Shown: positions 1 to 6,142, counted from the first letter of the stretch. The stretch is 6,142 nucleotides of DNA from Bacteroidales bacterium (GCA_017651785.1 JAGCCD010000235.1:1-6142), one strand, 5' to 3'. Program-made: numbers and translations. Notes: generated by a model from the letters alone, not told the origin.

Positions 1-30
1 GAAATCGTAGGAATCGATGTGCTGTTGCAT
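1..30 (-). CDS. Possible start of a divergent gene, partial
   Basis: Read on the minus strand from base 30, an ATG opens ten codons (MQQHIDSYDF) that continue past the left edge. Most of these codons end in C or G, as in the well-supported genes of this window, and the ATG is preceded by an A/T-rich leader (31-60) of the kind seen before other genes here. That would place it divergent from the methyltransferase with about 55 bases between the two starts. Ten codons are too few to recognise a family, so no function is proposed. A chance open frame is possible, and a plus-strand frame ending in TAA at 58-60 is a weaker rival reading of the same bases. Confidence 0.4.
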   Translation of the reverse strand, partial: MQQHIDSYDF

Positions 31-73
31 AATATAAAGCGATTAATCCCACAAATTTAACAAAAATATCAAT

Positions 74-81
74 TATCTTTG
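74..81 (+). promoter_or_regulatory. Bacteroidota -7 box before the methyltransferase
   Basis: TATCTTTG matches the Bacteroidota -7 consensus TAnnTTTG exactly. No TTTG-like -33 element is visible 19-21 bases upstream (the bases near 49-54 are CCACAA), so the call rests on the -7 box and its position. The box ends four bases before the GTG start, so transcription would begin at or very near the start codon. Confidence 0.45.
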
Positions 82-85
82 CCTT

Positions 86-970
86 GTGATAGAATTTCCT
101 GACATTTCCTGGCAAGATTATGAGTTGCTCGACAGCGGCTCGGGCGAGAAGCTCGAGCGCTTCGGCTCCTTTATCCTTGCCCGTCCCGAGCCCAAGGCCC
201 TTTGGGATAAGAGTCTTCCCCAGTCCGAATGGAACCGCCTCTCCCATACGCATTTTAAACCGGGTGCCGGATTCGGCAAAGCCGGTAAGGAAGACAGCGG
301 CACCTGGGAGCGCCTGAAGAAGATGGACGATCAGTGGTGGATATCCTACCGTCAACTTTCGTTAAGATTAGGTCTTACTTCCTTCAAGCATGTTGGTGTC
401 TTTCCGGAACAGGCGCCGAACTGGGAGTTCATTTATCGGAAATGCAGGTCGATGGAGAAGCCGCAGGTGCTGAATCTGTTTGCGTATACGGGTGCGGCGA
501 GCCTGGCGGCGAAGGCCGCGGGGGCTGAGGTGACGCACCTGGATTCTGTGCGGCAGGTGGTGACCTGGGCGCGCGGAAATATGGAACGCAGCGGGCTGGA
601 CGGCATACGTTGGGTTGTTGAGGACGCCATGAAGTTTGCGTCGCGCGAGCTGCGGAGGGGGCACAGGTACGATGGTATCATCCTGGATCCTCCGGCATAC
701 GGTCACGGGCCCGACGGGGAAAAGTGGAAGCTTGATGAGTGCCTTTTTGGCATGCTCCGTACGGTGGCGGGCATCCTTGCTCCCGGCGGTTTCGTCGTAC
801 TCAACCTGTACTCAAACGGCTACTCAGCCGCCCTTGGAGAAACCCTTGTGCGCGAGGCCTTCGGCATACACTCTGATGCTGCAAACATCACCTCCGGAGA
901 GCTTGCGCTGAAGGACAAATTCGGCAAAGTACTGCCCCTGTCAATAGTCGTCAGGCTGGAAAATGCTTGA
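86..970 (+). CDS. Class I SAM-dependent methyltransferase (RlmI-like, COG1092 type)
   Basis: This 294-residue cytoplasmic protein is a probable RNA methyltransferase using S-adenosylmethionine. The Rossmann-type catalytic core is plain: motif I at 128-140 (VLNLFAYTGAAS), the acidic residue that would hold the SAM ribose at D153 (HLDS), the E179-D180 pair after strand 3, and motif IV DPPAYG at 201-206. The preceding HVGVFPEQA-NW stretch (102-113) and the N-terminal YELLDSGSGEKLERFG block (12-27) are, from memory, typical of a Bacteroidales branch of the family, which supports the GTG start at 86. No other in-frame start exists between that codon and the stop at 44-46, and the next in-frame ATG would remove about 80 residues. 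The N-terminus is not obviously the PUA domain of E. coli RlmI. The DPP motif is followed by A-Y-G with no cysteine nearby, so the m5C chemistry of RlmI should not be assumed. The substrate is unknown. The gene appears to stand alone, with no clear terminator before the next ORF. Confidence 0.85.
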   Translation: MIEFPDISWQDYELLDSGSGEKLERFGSFILARPEPKALWDKSLPQSEWNRLSHTHFKPGAGFGKAGKEDSGTWERLKKMDDQWWISYRQLSLRLGLTSFKHVGVFPEQAPNWEFIYRKCRSMEKPQVLNLFAYTGAASLAAKAAGAEVTHLDSVRQVVTWARGNMERSGLDGIRWVVEDAMKFASRELRRGHRYDGIILDPPAYGHGPDGEKWKLDECLFGMLRTVAGILAPGGFVVLNLYSNGYSAALGETLVREAFGIHSDAANITSGELALKDKFGKVLPLSIVVRLENA

Positions 971-996
971 TTTTTAGGCAAAAATGCTTATCATTG
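966..996 (+). promoter_or_regulatory. Candidate promoter for the small peptide and lipoprotein genes
   Basis: CTTG at 966-969, 19 bases, then TATCATTG at 989-996 resembles the Bacteroidota pattern TTTG-N19-21-TAnnTTTG with one mismatch in each box. Transcription would start near 1003, about 20 bases before the ATG at 1024. The -33 part overlaps the stop codon of the methyltransferase gene. No terminator is visible between 970 and 1024, so readthrough from upstream remains possible. Confidence 0.35.
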
Positions 997-1023
997 CAAT
1001 CAGTTGGACAAAAGAATAGAACT

Positions 1024-1170
1024 ATGAAGCAAGACACTCACATCCCTATGAGCCACGGCCGCTATGCCGCGCCGCAGGCTGAGCTGCTTGAGTTTTACTC
1101 TCTCTACGGCATCCTTGCCGACTCCGAATTGGAATCTTATGTAGACGACGGTCCCGATATTGAATGGTAG
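1024..1170 (+). CDS. Small acidic peptide of 48 residues, function unknown
   Basis: The ATG at 1024 follows an A-rich stretch (ACAAAAGAATAGAACT) that suits Bacteroidota initiation. An in-frame ATG at 967 would add 19 residues but overlaps the methyltransferase stop, so the later start is preferred. The product starts MKQDTHIPMSHGRYAAPQAE and ends in the acidic tail YVDDGPDIEW. It has no signal peptide, membrane segment or cysteine. The pattern Y-x-A-P-x-x-E (14-20) followed by GILADS (29-34) recalls a class of short Bacteroidales ORFs that I remember as frequent near surface-lipoprotein loci, uncharacterised as far as I know; this is recall and not a search result. Its TAG overlaps an alternative ATG (1164) of the lipoprotein gene and lies five bases before the preferred one (1176), so the two are probably co-transcribed and perhaps translationally coupled. 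A role tied to that lipoprotein is inference from position only. Confidence 0.6.
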   Translation: MKQDTHIPMSHGRYAAPQAELLEFYSLYGILADSELESYVDDGPDIEW

Positions 1171-1175
1171 CAGCT

Positions 1176-4100
1176 ATGAAAACGATGAATCGCATTTCGT
1201 GGCTTTGCGCCGCGTTTGCAGGAGCAGTTCTGTTCTCCTGCACTCCCAGGGAAGTCGAAGTCCCCGTTAATGGAAGAGCTCTCCCCCAGACATTCGAGGT
1301 AAGCATAGAAGAGCCCTCCCCTGCCACCAAGACATATCTTGAGGGCACGAAGGTCCATTGGAACGACCAAGACGAGTTTGCAGTAGCATACATGTCCACG
1401 CAATGCGGCCGTTATGTATATGATGCCGCGGAGGGCAAAGCCCACCTGGAAGAGACCATTTACGGCACAAGCGCCAGTGATCTCGACCACTGTTATGCCG
1501 CATATCCATTCGGCAAGGTCAGGTCCTTCAATGATGACGGAAGTGTAAATATGATATTCCCCGGACAGCAAACCTATGTTCCCGGATCATTCGACCCCGA
1601 CGCCGCGTTCATGATGGGCGTTTTTGAAGAAAACGAAGAGCGCATCAACTTCAAGAACGTCTGCGGCCTTGTCGGCGTAAAGGTTTACGGCTCCAATGTC
1701 ACTGTGGCTGAGATGGATCTTATAGGACTTGGACTGTCCGGAGTTACATTGTGCGGAGATATCTCCGTTGCCATGGAAGTCGGCGGAGAGCCTGCCATCA
1801 CCTTTAAAGGCAACAACCCCAACTCCATCACCCTGACCTGCGAGCAGCCGGTTACCATTGGATCTTCGGCTAGCGAGTGCACAGAATTCCTCTTTGCCGT
1901 TCCTCCGGGAACCTACACTTTCGGCATCGCCGGAGAAACTTCCGACGGCGCTTATTTTGAAAAGGCTGGTTCAAAGCAGGTCACGGTTCAGCGCAACCAT
2001 ATAGTGCACCTCAAGCCTGTCGAACTGGTTCCCGAGGCCGGCCCGGCCACCGAACCCGAAGCCATAGACCTTGGCCTTCCCTCAGGCACCCTCTGGGCAA
2101 GCATGAACCTGGGCGCCACCGCACCTGAGGAAACAGGAGATTTCTTCGCCTTTGCTGAGCTTGAGCCCAAAGAGAATTACGGCTATTCTAACTGGCGGTA
2201 CTTCGACAAAGATAACTATTTAATACTGAAGTATAACCTGTGGGAAGACTGGGGCGACCTTGATTTCCGGGCAATCCAAGACCCTGCAGACGACGCAGCC
2301 CACGTGATCCTTGGCAGCGATTGGCGCACCCCCACAATGGAAGAGCTTACGGAGTTGAGGACTGAATGCGAAATCACAAACGTGACTCTGAATGGCGTAA
2401 GCGTCCGCAAGTTCACCGGCCCTACCGGCAACTGCATTTATATTCCAAACGCCGGATACATGTCCGGCACGCATCGCACTTACGAGAACGACAGGCCTAT
2501 CCTTGCTTCGAGTAGCGTTGTCATAAGCCAGGACGATATGATGCACCGCTCCGCCATGATGCCCACTGGTGAAATAGACCTTGAATATGGCGCCGGCGTT
2601 ACTATCCGTCCTGTCAAACGCGCCCTCGTGCCTCCACAGTCTGTTGACATTACAGTTGACTCCTCCATCATGATAGAGGGAACAACCACGGCAACGGCCA
2701 CAGTATCTCCAGATAATGTGACTGACGCCAGGGTATTATGGGAGAGCAGCAACCCCACCGTTGCAACCGTGAATATTGCAACCGGAGTAATAACCGGCCT
2801 ACGTGCTGGAACTACCAAGATATGGGTGTATTCTTCGGACGGACAATTCTCCAAGTCCGCTTCGGTCTCCGTCCTCCAATATGAAGCATCCGACGCTGTA
2901 GACCTTGGCCTCCCTTCCGGAACCAAATGGGCAAGCCAGAACCTTGGCACCCCCAAACAAACCAACGGTGAGTATCTGCCGGGAGCATACTTTGCATGGG
3001 GTGAGCTCAATCCCAAATCCAGTTACGACTGGTCCAATTATGCATGGGGCTTCGATGAAGACAACCTATACAAGTACAACGCCGAGGACGGCCTGCTCGA
3101 ACTGGATACAGACCGTGACGACGCTGCCAGATACCATCTGGGAGACACCTGGCGCACCCCTACGGCCGATGATTGGGTAGAGCTTATCGACAATTGCACC
3201 ATAGAGGATGTTCCGCAGCCTACAGGTTCAGAATACAAACCGGCAATCAAGCTTACCAGCAATATAAACGGTAAATCTATCATCCTGCCAAAGGCCGGTT
3301 CAAAGGACGGCACAAGAACTACCGACAGGTACGTATATGCTCTCTCTTCTTCCAAGTATTCAAGTGATAATCACTATCTCTTCAAATGCTTCGTTAAGCG
3401 ACAGAATATGGCTGTAAACGTAACTGGTGTCGCACGTTACCGCGGCGTTCCTATCCGCCCCGTAAAGAATGATTACGTGGCAGTAACCGGAGTAAGCATC
3501 ACTCCTACCTCAAGCATCTCCCTGAATGTAGGCGATGTTGAACAGCTCAAAGCCGAGGTTTCTCCTTCAAACGCAACTTACAAGTCAGTCACCTGGTCCA
3601 GCAGTGATGCTTCGATAGCCAAGGTTGACGTAAGCGGATGGGTAGCTGCATTGTCACCCGGAGAGGTTACCATAACCGCAACCAGCGTAGACAACCCCAG
3701 CATCAAGGCCACCAAGACAATCACCGTCACAATAAAAGCTCCTATTGCAGTTGACCTTGGCCTTACTTCCGGATTGAAATGGGCAGACTTCAACCTTGGA
3801 GCCAGCCACAAGACCGGTCCCGGCGCTTACTATGCATGGGGAGACACCAAGACATCAACTGTATACGGCTGGAATTATTACATTTGGGGAACCCAGAGCA
3901 ACATTACCAAGTATAATGATACCGACAATCAGATGACTCTTCTCCCTGAAGACGACGCCGCAACACAAGCACTCGGCAACGGCTGGCGCATGCCCACCTA
4001 TGCGGAGATGCAGGAACTTGCAACCGAGTGCACCTGGGAATTCACAACTTTGAACGATGGCATTTCCTCTTACGGCGGAGCAAGGATTACCGGTCCCAAC

Positions 4101-4316
4101 GGAAATGAGATCTTCATTCCCGCAGCCGGTTATATCCTGGCGGACAAATCTCAGCCCACCTATCCAGGGGATTATCTAGTCCTATGGTCCGCTACCCGTC
4201 ATGCCACTTCTGCCTATGCTGCTATAGTCCTTACTTTCCAGGCATATGAGAATACGCTTCAATTCAATGGCGCATATCGCTACTGGGGCGCTTCCATCCG
4301 TCCGGTACACGACTAA
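1176..4316 (+). CDS. Surface lipoprotein with fimbrillin-like, FISUMP and BIG_2 modules
   Basis: This 1046-residue protein begins with a lipoprotein signal peptide (MKTMNRISWLCAAFAGAVLF) and lipobox LFSC, so C22 should be lipidated and the protein held in the outer membrane. Modules in order are: about 39-285, fimbrillin-like (Mfa-like type), with ATKTY at 50-54 and VHWNDQDEF around W62; 296-482, FISUMP module 1; about 485-568, BIG_2; 574-764, FISUMP 2; about 768-854, BIG_2; 858-1046, FISUMP 3. Each FISUMP (Fibrobacter succinogenes major paralogous) module starts with [AV]-[IV]-DLGL-x-SG-x-x-WA, has W-R-[TM]-P-T at its centre (W383, W659, W937), a following L-x-x-x-C (C398, C674, C952), and ends in IRPV. 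The BIG_2 parts show the usual V-x-W-x-S-S and A-x-V sequence patterns. No enzyme motif is visible, so adhesion or glycan binding at the cell surface is likely but inferred. The ATG at 1176 is preferred because it gives a compact K/R-containing n-region; ATG 1164, overlapping the upstream stop, and ATG 1185 are alternatives. Confidence 0.85.
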   Translation: MKTMNRISWLCAAFAGAVLFSCTPREVEVPVNGRALPQTFEVSIEEPSPATKTYLEGTKVHWNDQDEFAVAYMSTQCGRYVYDAAEGKAHLEETIYGTSASDLDHCYAAYPFGKVRSFNDDGSVNMIFPGQQTYVPGSFDPDAAFMMGVFEENEERINFKNVCGLVGVKVYGSNVTVAEMDLIGLGLSGVTLCGDISVAMEVGGEPAITFKGNNPNSITLTCEQPVTIGSSASECTEFLFAVPPGTYTFGIAGETSDGAYFEKAGSKQVTVQRNHIVHLKPVELVPEAGPATEPEAIDLGLPSGTLWASMNLGATAPEETGDFFAFAELEPKENYGYSNWRYFDKDNYLILKYNLWEDWGDLDFRAIQDPADDAAHVILGSDWRTPTMEELTELRTECEITNVTLNGVSVRKFTGPTGNCIYIPNAGYMSGTHRTYENDRPILASSSVVISQDDMMHRSAMMPTGEIDLEYGAGVTIRPVKRALVPPQSVDITVDSSIMIEGTTTATATVSPDNVTDARVLWESSNPTVATVNIATGVITGLRAGTTKIWVYSSDGQFSKSASVSVLQYEASDAVDLGLPSGTKWASQNLGTPKQTNGEYLPGAYFAWGELNPKSSYDWSNYAWGFDEDNLYKYNAEDGLLELDTDRDDAARYHLGDTWRTPTADDWVELIDNCTIEDVPQPTGSEYKPAIKLTSNINGKSIILPKAGSKDGTRTTDRYVYALSSSKYSSDNHYLFKCFVKRQNMAVNVTGVARYRGVPIRPVKNDYVAVTGVSITPTSSISLNVGDVEQLKAEVSPSNATYKSVTWSSSDASIAKVDVSGWVAALSPGEVTITATSVDNPSIKATKTITVTIKAPIAVDLGLTSGLKWADFNLGASHKTGPGAYYAWGDTKTSTVYGWNYYIWGTQSNITKYNDTDNQMTLLPEDDAATQALGNGWRMPTYAEMQELATECTWEFTTLNDGISSYGGARITGPNGNEIFIPAAGYILADKSQPTYPGDYLVLWSATRHATSAYAAIVLTFQAYENTLQFNGAYRYWGASIRPVHD
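2049..4313 (+). repeat. Three tandem FISUMP modules alternating with BIG_2 modules
   Basis: Three related coding modules lie at about 2061-2621, 2895-3467 and 3747-4313, separated by Ig-like spacers at about 2628-2880 and 3477-3740. The central WR-x-PT tryptophan codons are at 2322, 3150 and 3984, giving a period of 828 and 834 bases. The copies are clearly diverged at the protein and DNA levels. Only short stretches stay nearly identical, such as GACCTTGGCCT at the module start and TGGCGCA at the centre. Modules 2 and 3 share AYFAWGE / AYYAWGD where module 1 has FFAFAE. This fits old duplication of a FISUMP-BIG_2 unit rather than a recent copy event. Confidence 0.75.
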
Positions 4317-4336
4317 TTCTCAATACCTTATAACGA

Positions 4337-4373
4337 AAACGGGCACCGCGTGAGCGGCGCCCGTTTGGTTTTT
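4337..4373 (+). terminator. Intrinsic terminator between convergent genes
   Basis: The left arm AAACGGGC (4337-4344) pairs with GCCCGTTT (4359-4366). After one A/C mismatch, CCGC (4346-4349) pairs with GCGG (4354-4357) around a GTGA tetraloop, which is of the GNRA type. The plus strand continues TTTGGTTTTTC, so it best serves the lipoprotein gene, whose stop is 20 bases upstream. On the minus strand the stem lies about 22 bases after the acpP stop but is followed by a shorter T run (TTTTCGTTAT), so it may work in both directions with lower strength for acpP. Confidence 0.8.
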
Positions 4374-4388
4374 CAATTAGGTGGCAGC

Positions 4389-4634
4389 TTATGCTGCGAG
4401 TTTTTCGGCTACTTTGTCGCAGGCGTCCTTGACGGTTGCGATGCTGGCGGTTTCCTCATCGGGGATCTTGATGCCGAAAACGTGCTCAAACTCCATAAGG
4501 AGCTCTACGGTGTCCAGAGAATCGGCGCCAAGGTCGTTGGTGAAGTTGGCGGTTTCCGTTACCTCTGAAGGCTCAACGCCGAGCTTGTCGACGATAATGG
4601 CCTGCACTTTTTTTACGATTTCTTCGTATTCCAT
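4389..4634 (-). CDS. acpP: Acyl carrier protein
   Basis: This 81-residue acidic cytosolic protein carries growing acyl chains on a 4'-phosphopantetheine arm during type II fatty-acid synthesis. The attachment motif [11 protein letters not shown] is intact, with the modified serine at S39, and the helix-2 acidic face ([10 protein letters not shown], 41-50) that docks with partner enzymes is typical. Length and ends match ordinary bacterial AcpP. The ATG follows an A/T-rich leader without a Shine-Dalgarno sequence. In many bacteria, including Bacteroides as I recall, acpP is followed by fabF, but here the gene is followed at once by a terminator-like hairpin and the convergent lipoprotein gene, so it appears to be transcribed alone from its own promoter at 4688-4719. 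A specialised carrier for a secondary-metabolite pathway is unlikely, because no such genes are nearby and the sequence is of the standard type. Confidence 0.95.
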   Translation of the reverse strand: MEYEEIVKKVQAIIVDKLGVEPSEVTETANFTNDLGADSLDTVELLMEFEHVFGIKIPDEETASIATVKDACDKVAEKLAA

Positions 4635-4687
4635 AAAGATTAAATATTTGGTTTATTTATTAGTACTCTTTTAAAAATCGTAGCACG

Positions 4688-4719
4688 CAAAGGTATGTAT
4701 AATTATTTTGATTTGCAAG
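4688..4719 (-). promoter_or_regulatory. Promoter of acpP
   Basis: On the minus strand CTTG (4719-4716), 20 bases, then TACCTTTG (4695-4688) matches the Bacteroidota consensus TTTG-N19-21-TAnnTTTG with a perfect -7 box and one mismatch in the -33 box. Transcription would begin near 4682, giving a leader of roughly 47 A/T-rich bases before the acpP ATG. The -33 box lies inside the last codons of uvrC, so acpP can be expressed independently of uvrC. Confidence 0.65.
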
Positions 4720-6142
4720 AGCCGGCTATCTTCCGGGCAAGCGCCGGACCTACCAGAGCGGCTACGTCGGCCTCCGGAGCAGCGAGCACGCGGGCAAGCG
4801 AACCGAAGTGCAGAAGGAGCCTTTCCTCGGTACGAGGGCCCACTCCCGGAATATCGCGTAAAGTGCTGTGAATGGCCGCTTTGCTGCGCAGAGAACGGTG
4901 GAAGGTGATGCCGAATCTGTGCGCCTCGTCACGAGCCCTCTGAAGCAGTTTGAGAGCCTGGGAATTGCGGTCCAGGAACAGCGGATAAGGGTCTCCCACG
5001 CGAATGACTTCCTCGAGCCGTTTCGCAAGTCCTACGACGAACATCCGGTTCTGAAGGTCCAGTTCGCATATTGCCTGCCAGGCGAAGTTCAGCTGCCCCG
5101 CACCGCCGTCGATAACCACGAGCTGCGGAAGGTCGTCCGGTGCCTCCTCAAGCATGCGGGAGTAGCGCCGGTTCACGATTTCTTTCATAGAGGCGTAGTC
5201 GTTGGCTCCTATGACGGTCTTAACCTTGAACTTGCGGTAGTCCTTTTTGCTGGGCTCGGCGTCCCGGAACACTACGCAGGACGCTACGGGATTGGTGCCC
5301 TGGAGGTTGGAGTTGTCGAAGCACTCGATGTGGCGCGGCAGTTCTGTCATTCCCAGGGCCTTCTGAAGTTCTTCCATCACTCCGCGGCGGAACTCGTCCG
5401 GATTGGTGTGCTCGCGCTGCTTGATGGTGTTGAACTGGAGCTCGCGGGCGTTCTTGGCGCTGAGCTGCAGGAGCGACAGCTTGTCTCCGCGGGCGGGGAT
5501 GGTAAACGTCACTCCGGGAATCTCTACGTCGGGTAGGAACGGAACCACTATCTCGCGCGCCAGTTCTCCGAACTTGTCTTCTATTTCCCCTATCAATGTG
5601 CTGAGCACGGCGGCCTGCTCCTCCTCTATCTGCATCTTGAAGCCCAGGTTGAGGCTCTGCACTATGGCTCCGCCCCTCACGCGGAGGAAGCTGCCGAATG
5701 CGTCGGAACCGTCGAACACCAGCGAGAAGACATCCAGGTCGCGGTCCCGGTCGGAGGTTATTATGGACTTCGAGTAGTGGCTGCTGAGGGCCTCTATGCG
5801 CTGCTTGCACAGCTGCGCGGTCTCGAAGTCAAGGGCGTCGGCGGCCTGCGTCATGGCCTTTTTGTAACGGTCTATCACATCGTGCACGCCTCCCTTGAGA
5901 AGATGCACGATCTCGTCTATCCAGGCGTTGTACTCTTCCTGCGACACCTTGCCGGCGCAGCATCCGGCGCAGCGGCCGATGTGGTAGTCAAGGCACGGGC
6001 GTATCTTGCCGCGCAGGATTACGTCGGAGTCTATTTTGTGCCTGCAGGTGCGCAGGGGCCAGTTTCTGCCGAAGAAATCAAGCAGGCTCCTGGCGTGCAC
6101 CACAGAGCTGTAAGGGCCGAAATACCGGGAGCCGTTCTGCTC
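4703..6142 (-). CDS. uvrC: Excinuclease ABC subunit C, 5' end outside the window
   Basis: UvrC makes the two incisions in nucleotide excision repair once UvrB has verified the lesion. The visible 479 residues start in the middle of the protein (EQNGSRYFGPYSS); roughly 120 residues with the GIY-YIG nuclease responsible for the 3' cut lie beyond the edge. Counting from the first visible codon, the cysteines C33, C50, C58 and C62 match the spacing of the UvrC iron-sulphur ligands (C-x7-C-x3-C after PCLDY). The UVR segment that binds UvrB lies around 88-118. The RNase H-like nuclease for the 5' cut shows D276 (FDNSN), D345 (VIDGG) and H408 (EAHRF). A helix-hairpin-helix DNA-binding tail occupies about 424-475 (LRDIPGVGPRTEERLL). 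All expected catalytic residues in the visible part are present and the frame is intact. It is transcribed in the same direction as acpP, 68 bases upstream of it, with no terminator seen between them. Confidence 0.97.
   Translation of the reverse strand, partial: EQNGSRYFGPYSSVVHARSLLDFFGRNWPLRTCRHKIDSDVILRGKIRPCLDYHIGRCAGCCAGKVSQEEYNAWIDEIVHLLKGGVHDVIDRYKKAMTQAADALDFETAQLCKQRIEALSSHYSKSIITSDRDRDLDVFSLVFDGSDAFGSFLRVRGGAIVQSLNLGFKMQIEEEQAAVLSTLIGEIEDKFGELAREIVVPFLPDVEIPGVTFTIPARGDKLSLLQLSAKNARELQFNTIKQREHTNPDEFRRGVMEELQKALGMTELPRHIECFDNSNLQGTNPVASCVVFRDAEPSKKDYRKFKVKTVIGANDYASMKEIVNRRYSRMLEEAPDDLPQLVVIDGGAGQLNFAWQAICELDLQNRMFVVGLAKRLEEVIRVGDPYPLFLDRNSQALKLLQRARDEAHRFGITFHRSLRSKAAIHSTLRDIPGVGPRTEERLLLHFGSLARVLAAPEADVAALVGPALARKIAGSCKSK

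Noticed and set aside
31..55. Minus-strand promoter for the divergent ORF
   Set aside because: A TTTG is present at 55-52 but the expected region has TATATTAT and not TAnnTTTG, so the match is too weak to list.
990..1000. Small palindrome ATTGCAAT as operator or terminator
   Set aside because: Eight bases of self-complementarity in an A/T-rich gap are expected by chance, and no T run or second copy supports a role.
967..1023. Longer N-terminus of the small peptide starting at ATG 967
   Set aside because: It overlaps the methyltransferase stop, adds a K/Q/S-rich stretch unlike the rest, and the A/T-rich leader before 1024 looks like an untranslated region with a candidate promoter.
2480..3016. 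178-codon open frame on the minus strand
   Set aside because: It is antisense to the second half of FISUMP 1, the first BIG_2 module and the start of FISUMP 2, which are clearly coding on the plus strand; its protein shows nothing recognisable.
2061..4313. Recent tandem duplication or phase-variable repeat
   Set aside because: The module copies are strongly diverged and share only short identical stretches, with no long direct repeat that would support slippage or recombination.
4868..5536. 222-codon open frame on the plus strand
   Set aside because: It lies wholly inside uvrC on the other strand, shows no family motif, and is the kind of shadow expected opposite a GC-rich gene.
6101..6103. 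GTG as the start of uvrC
   Set aside because: The frame stays open to the right edge and the 13 codons before it (EQNGSRYFGPYSS) match the conserved inner part of UvrC, so the gene begins outside the window.

Overview
The window looks like a piece of chromosome from a member of the Bacteroidota, most likely a Bacteroidales of fairly high GC content. The evidence is as follows: promoter-like TAnnTTTG boxes rather than E. coli -10/-35 elements, A/T-rich leaders without Shine-Dalgarno sequences, a lipoprotein built from fimbrillin-like, FISUMP and BIG_2 modules, and a methyltransferase with a Bacteroidales-type N-terminus. The genus cannot be decided from the sequence alone.

Layout: bases 1-30 may hold the first ten codons of a divergent gene on the minus strand that leaves the window. 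A class I SAM-dependent methyltransferase (86-970, +) follows, with a GTG start just behind a perfect TAnnTTTG box. A probable two-gene unit on the + strand comes next: a 48-residue acidic peptide (1024-1170) and, five bases later, a 1046-residue multidomain surface lipoprotein (1176-4316). A strong hairpin at 4337-4373 separates these from two minus-strand genes that face them: acpP (4389-4634), encoding acyl carrier protein, and the 3' four-fifths of uvrC (4703-6142), which runs off the right edge. acpP has a good promoter of its own that overlaps the last codons of uvrC.

Functionally the window mixes housekeeping genes (nucleotide excision repair, fatty-acid carrier, probable RNA methylation) with an accessory cell-surface locus. 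The lipoprotein is the most distinctive part. After a fimbrillin-like N-terminal domain it carries three FISUMP modules separated by two Ig-like BIG_2 modules, a regular period of about 277 residues. The small peptide directly upstream belongs to a kind of short Bacteroidales ORF with a Y-x-A-P-x-x-E and L-x-x-S pattern and no known function.

I found no CRISPR array, tRNA, rRNA, insertion sequence, phage gene or toxin-antitoxin pair. No gap longer than 300 bases lacks a gene. Nothing here is clearly a new defence or biosynthetic system; the peptide plus modular lipoprotein pair is the best candidate for something under-described.
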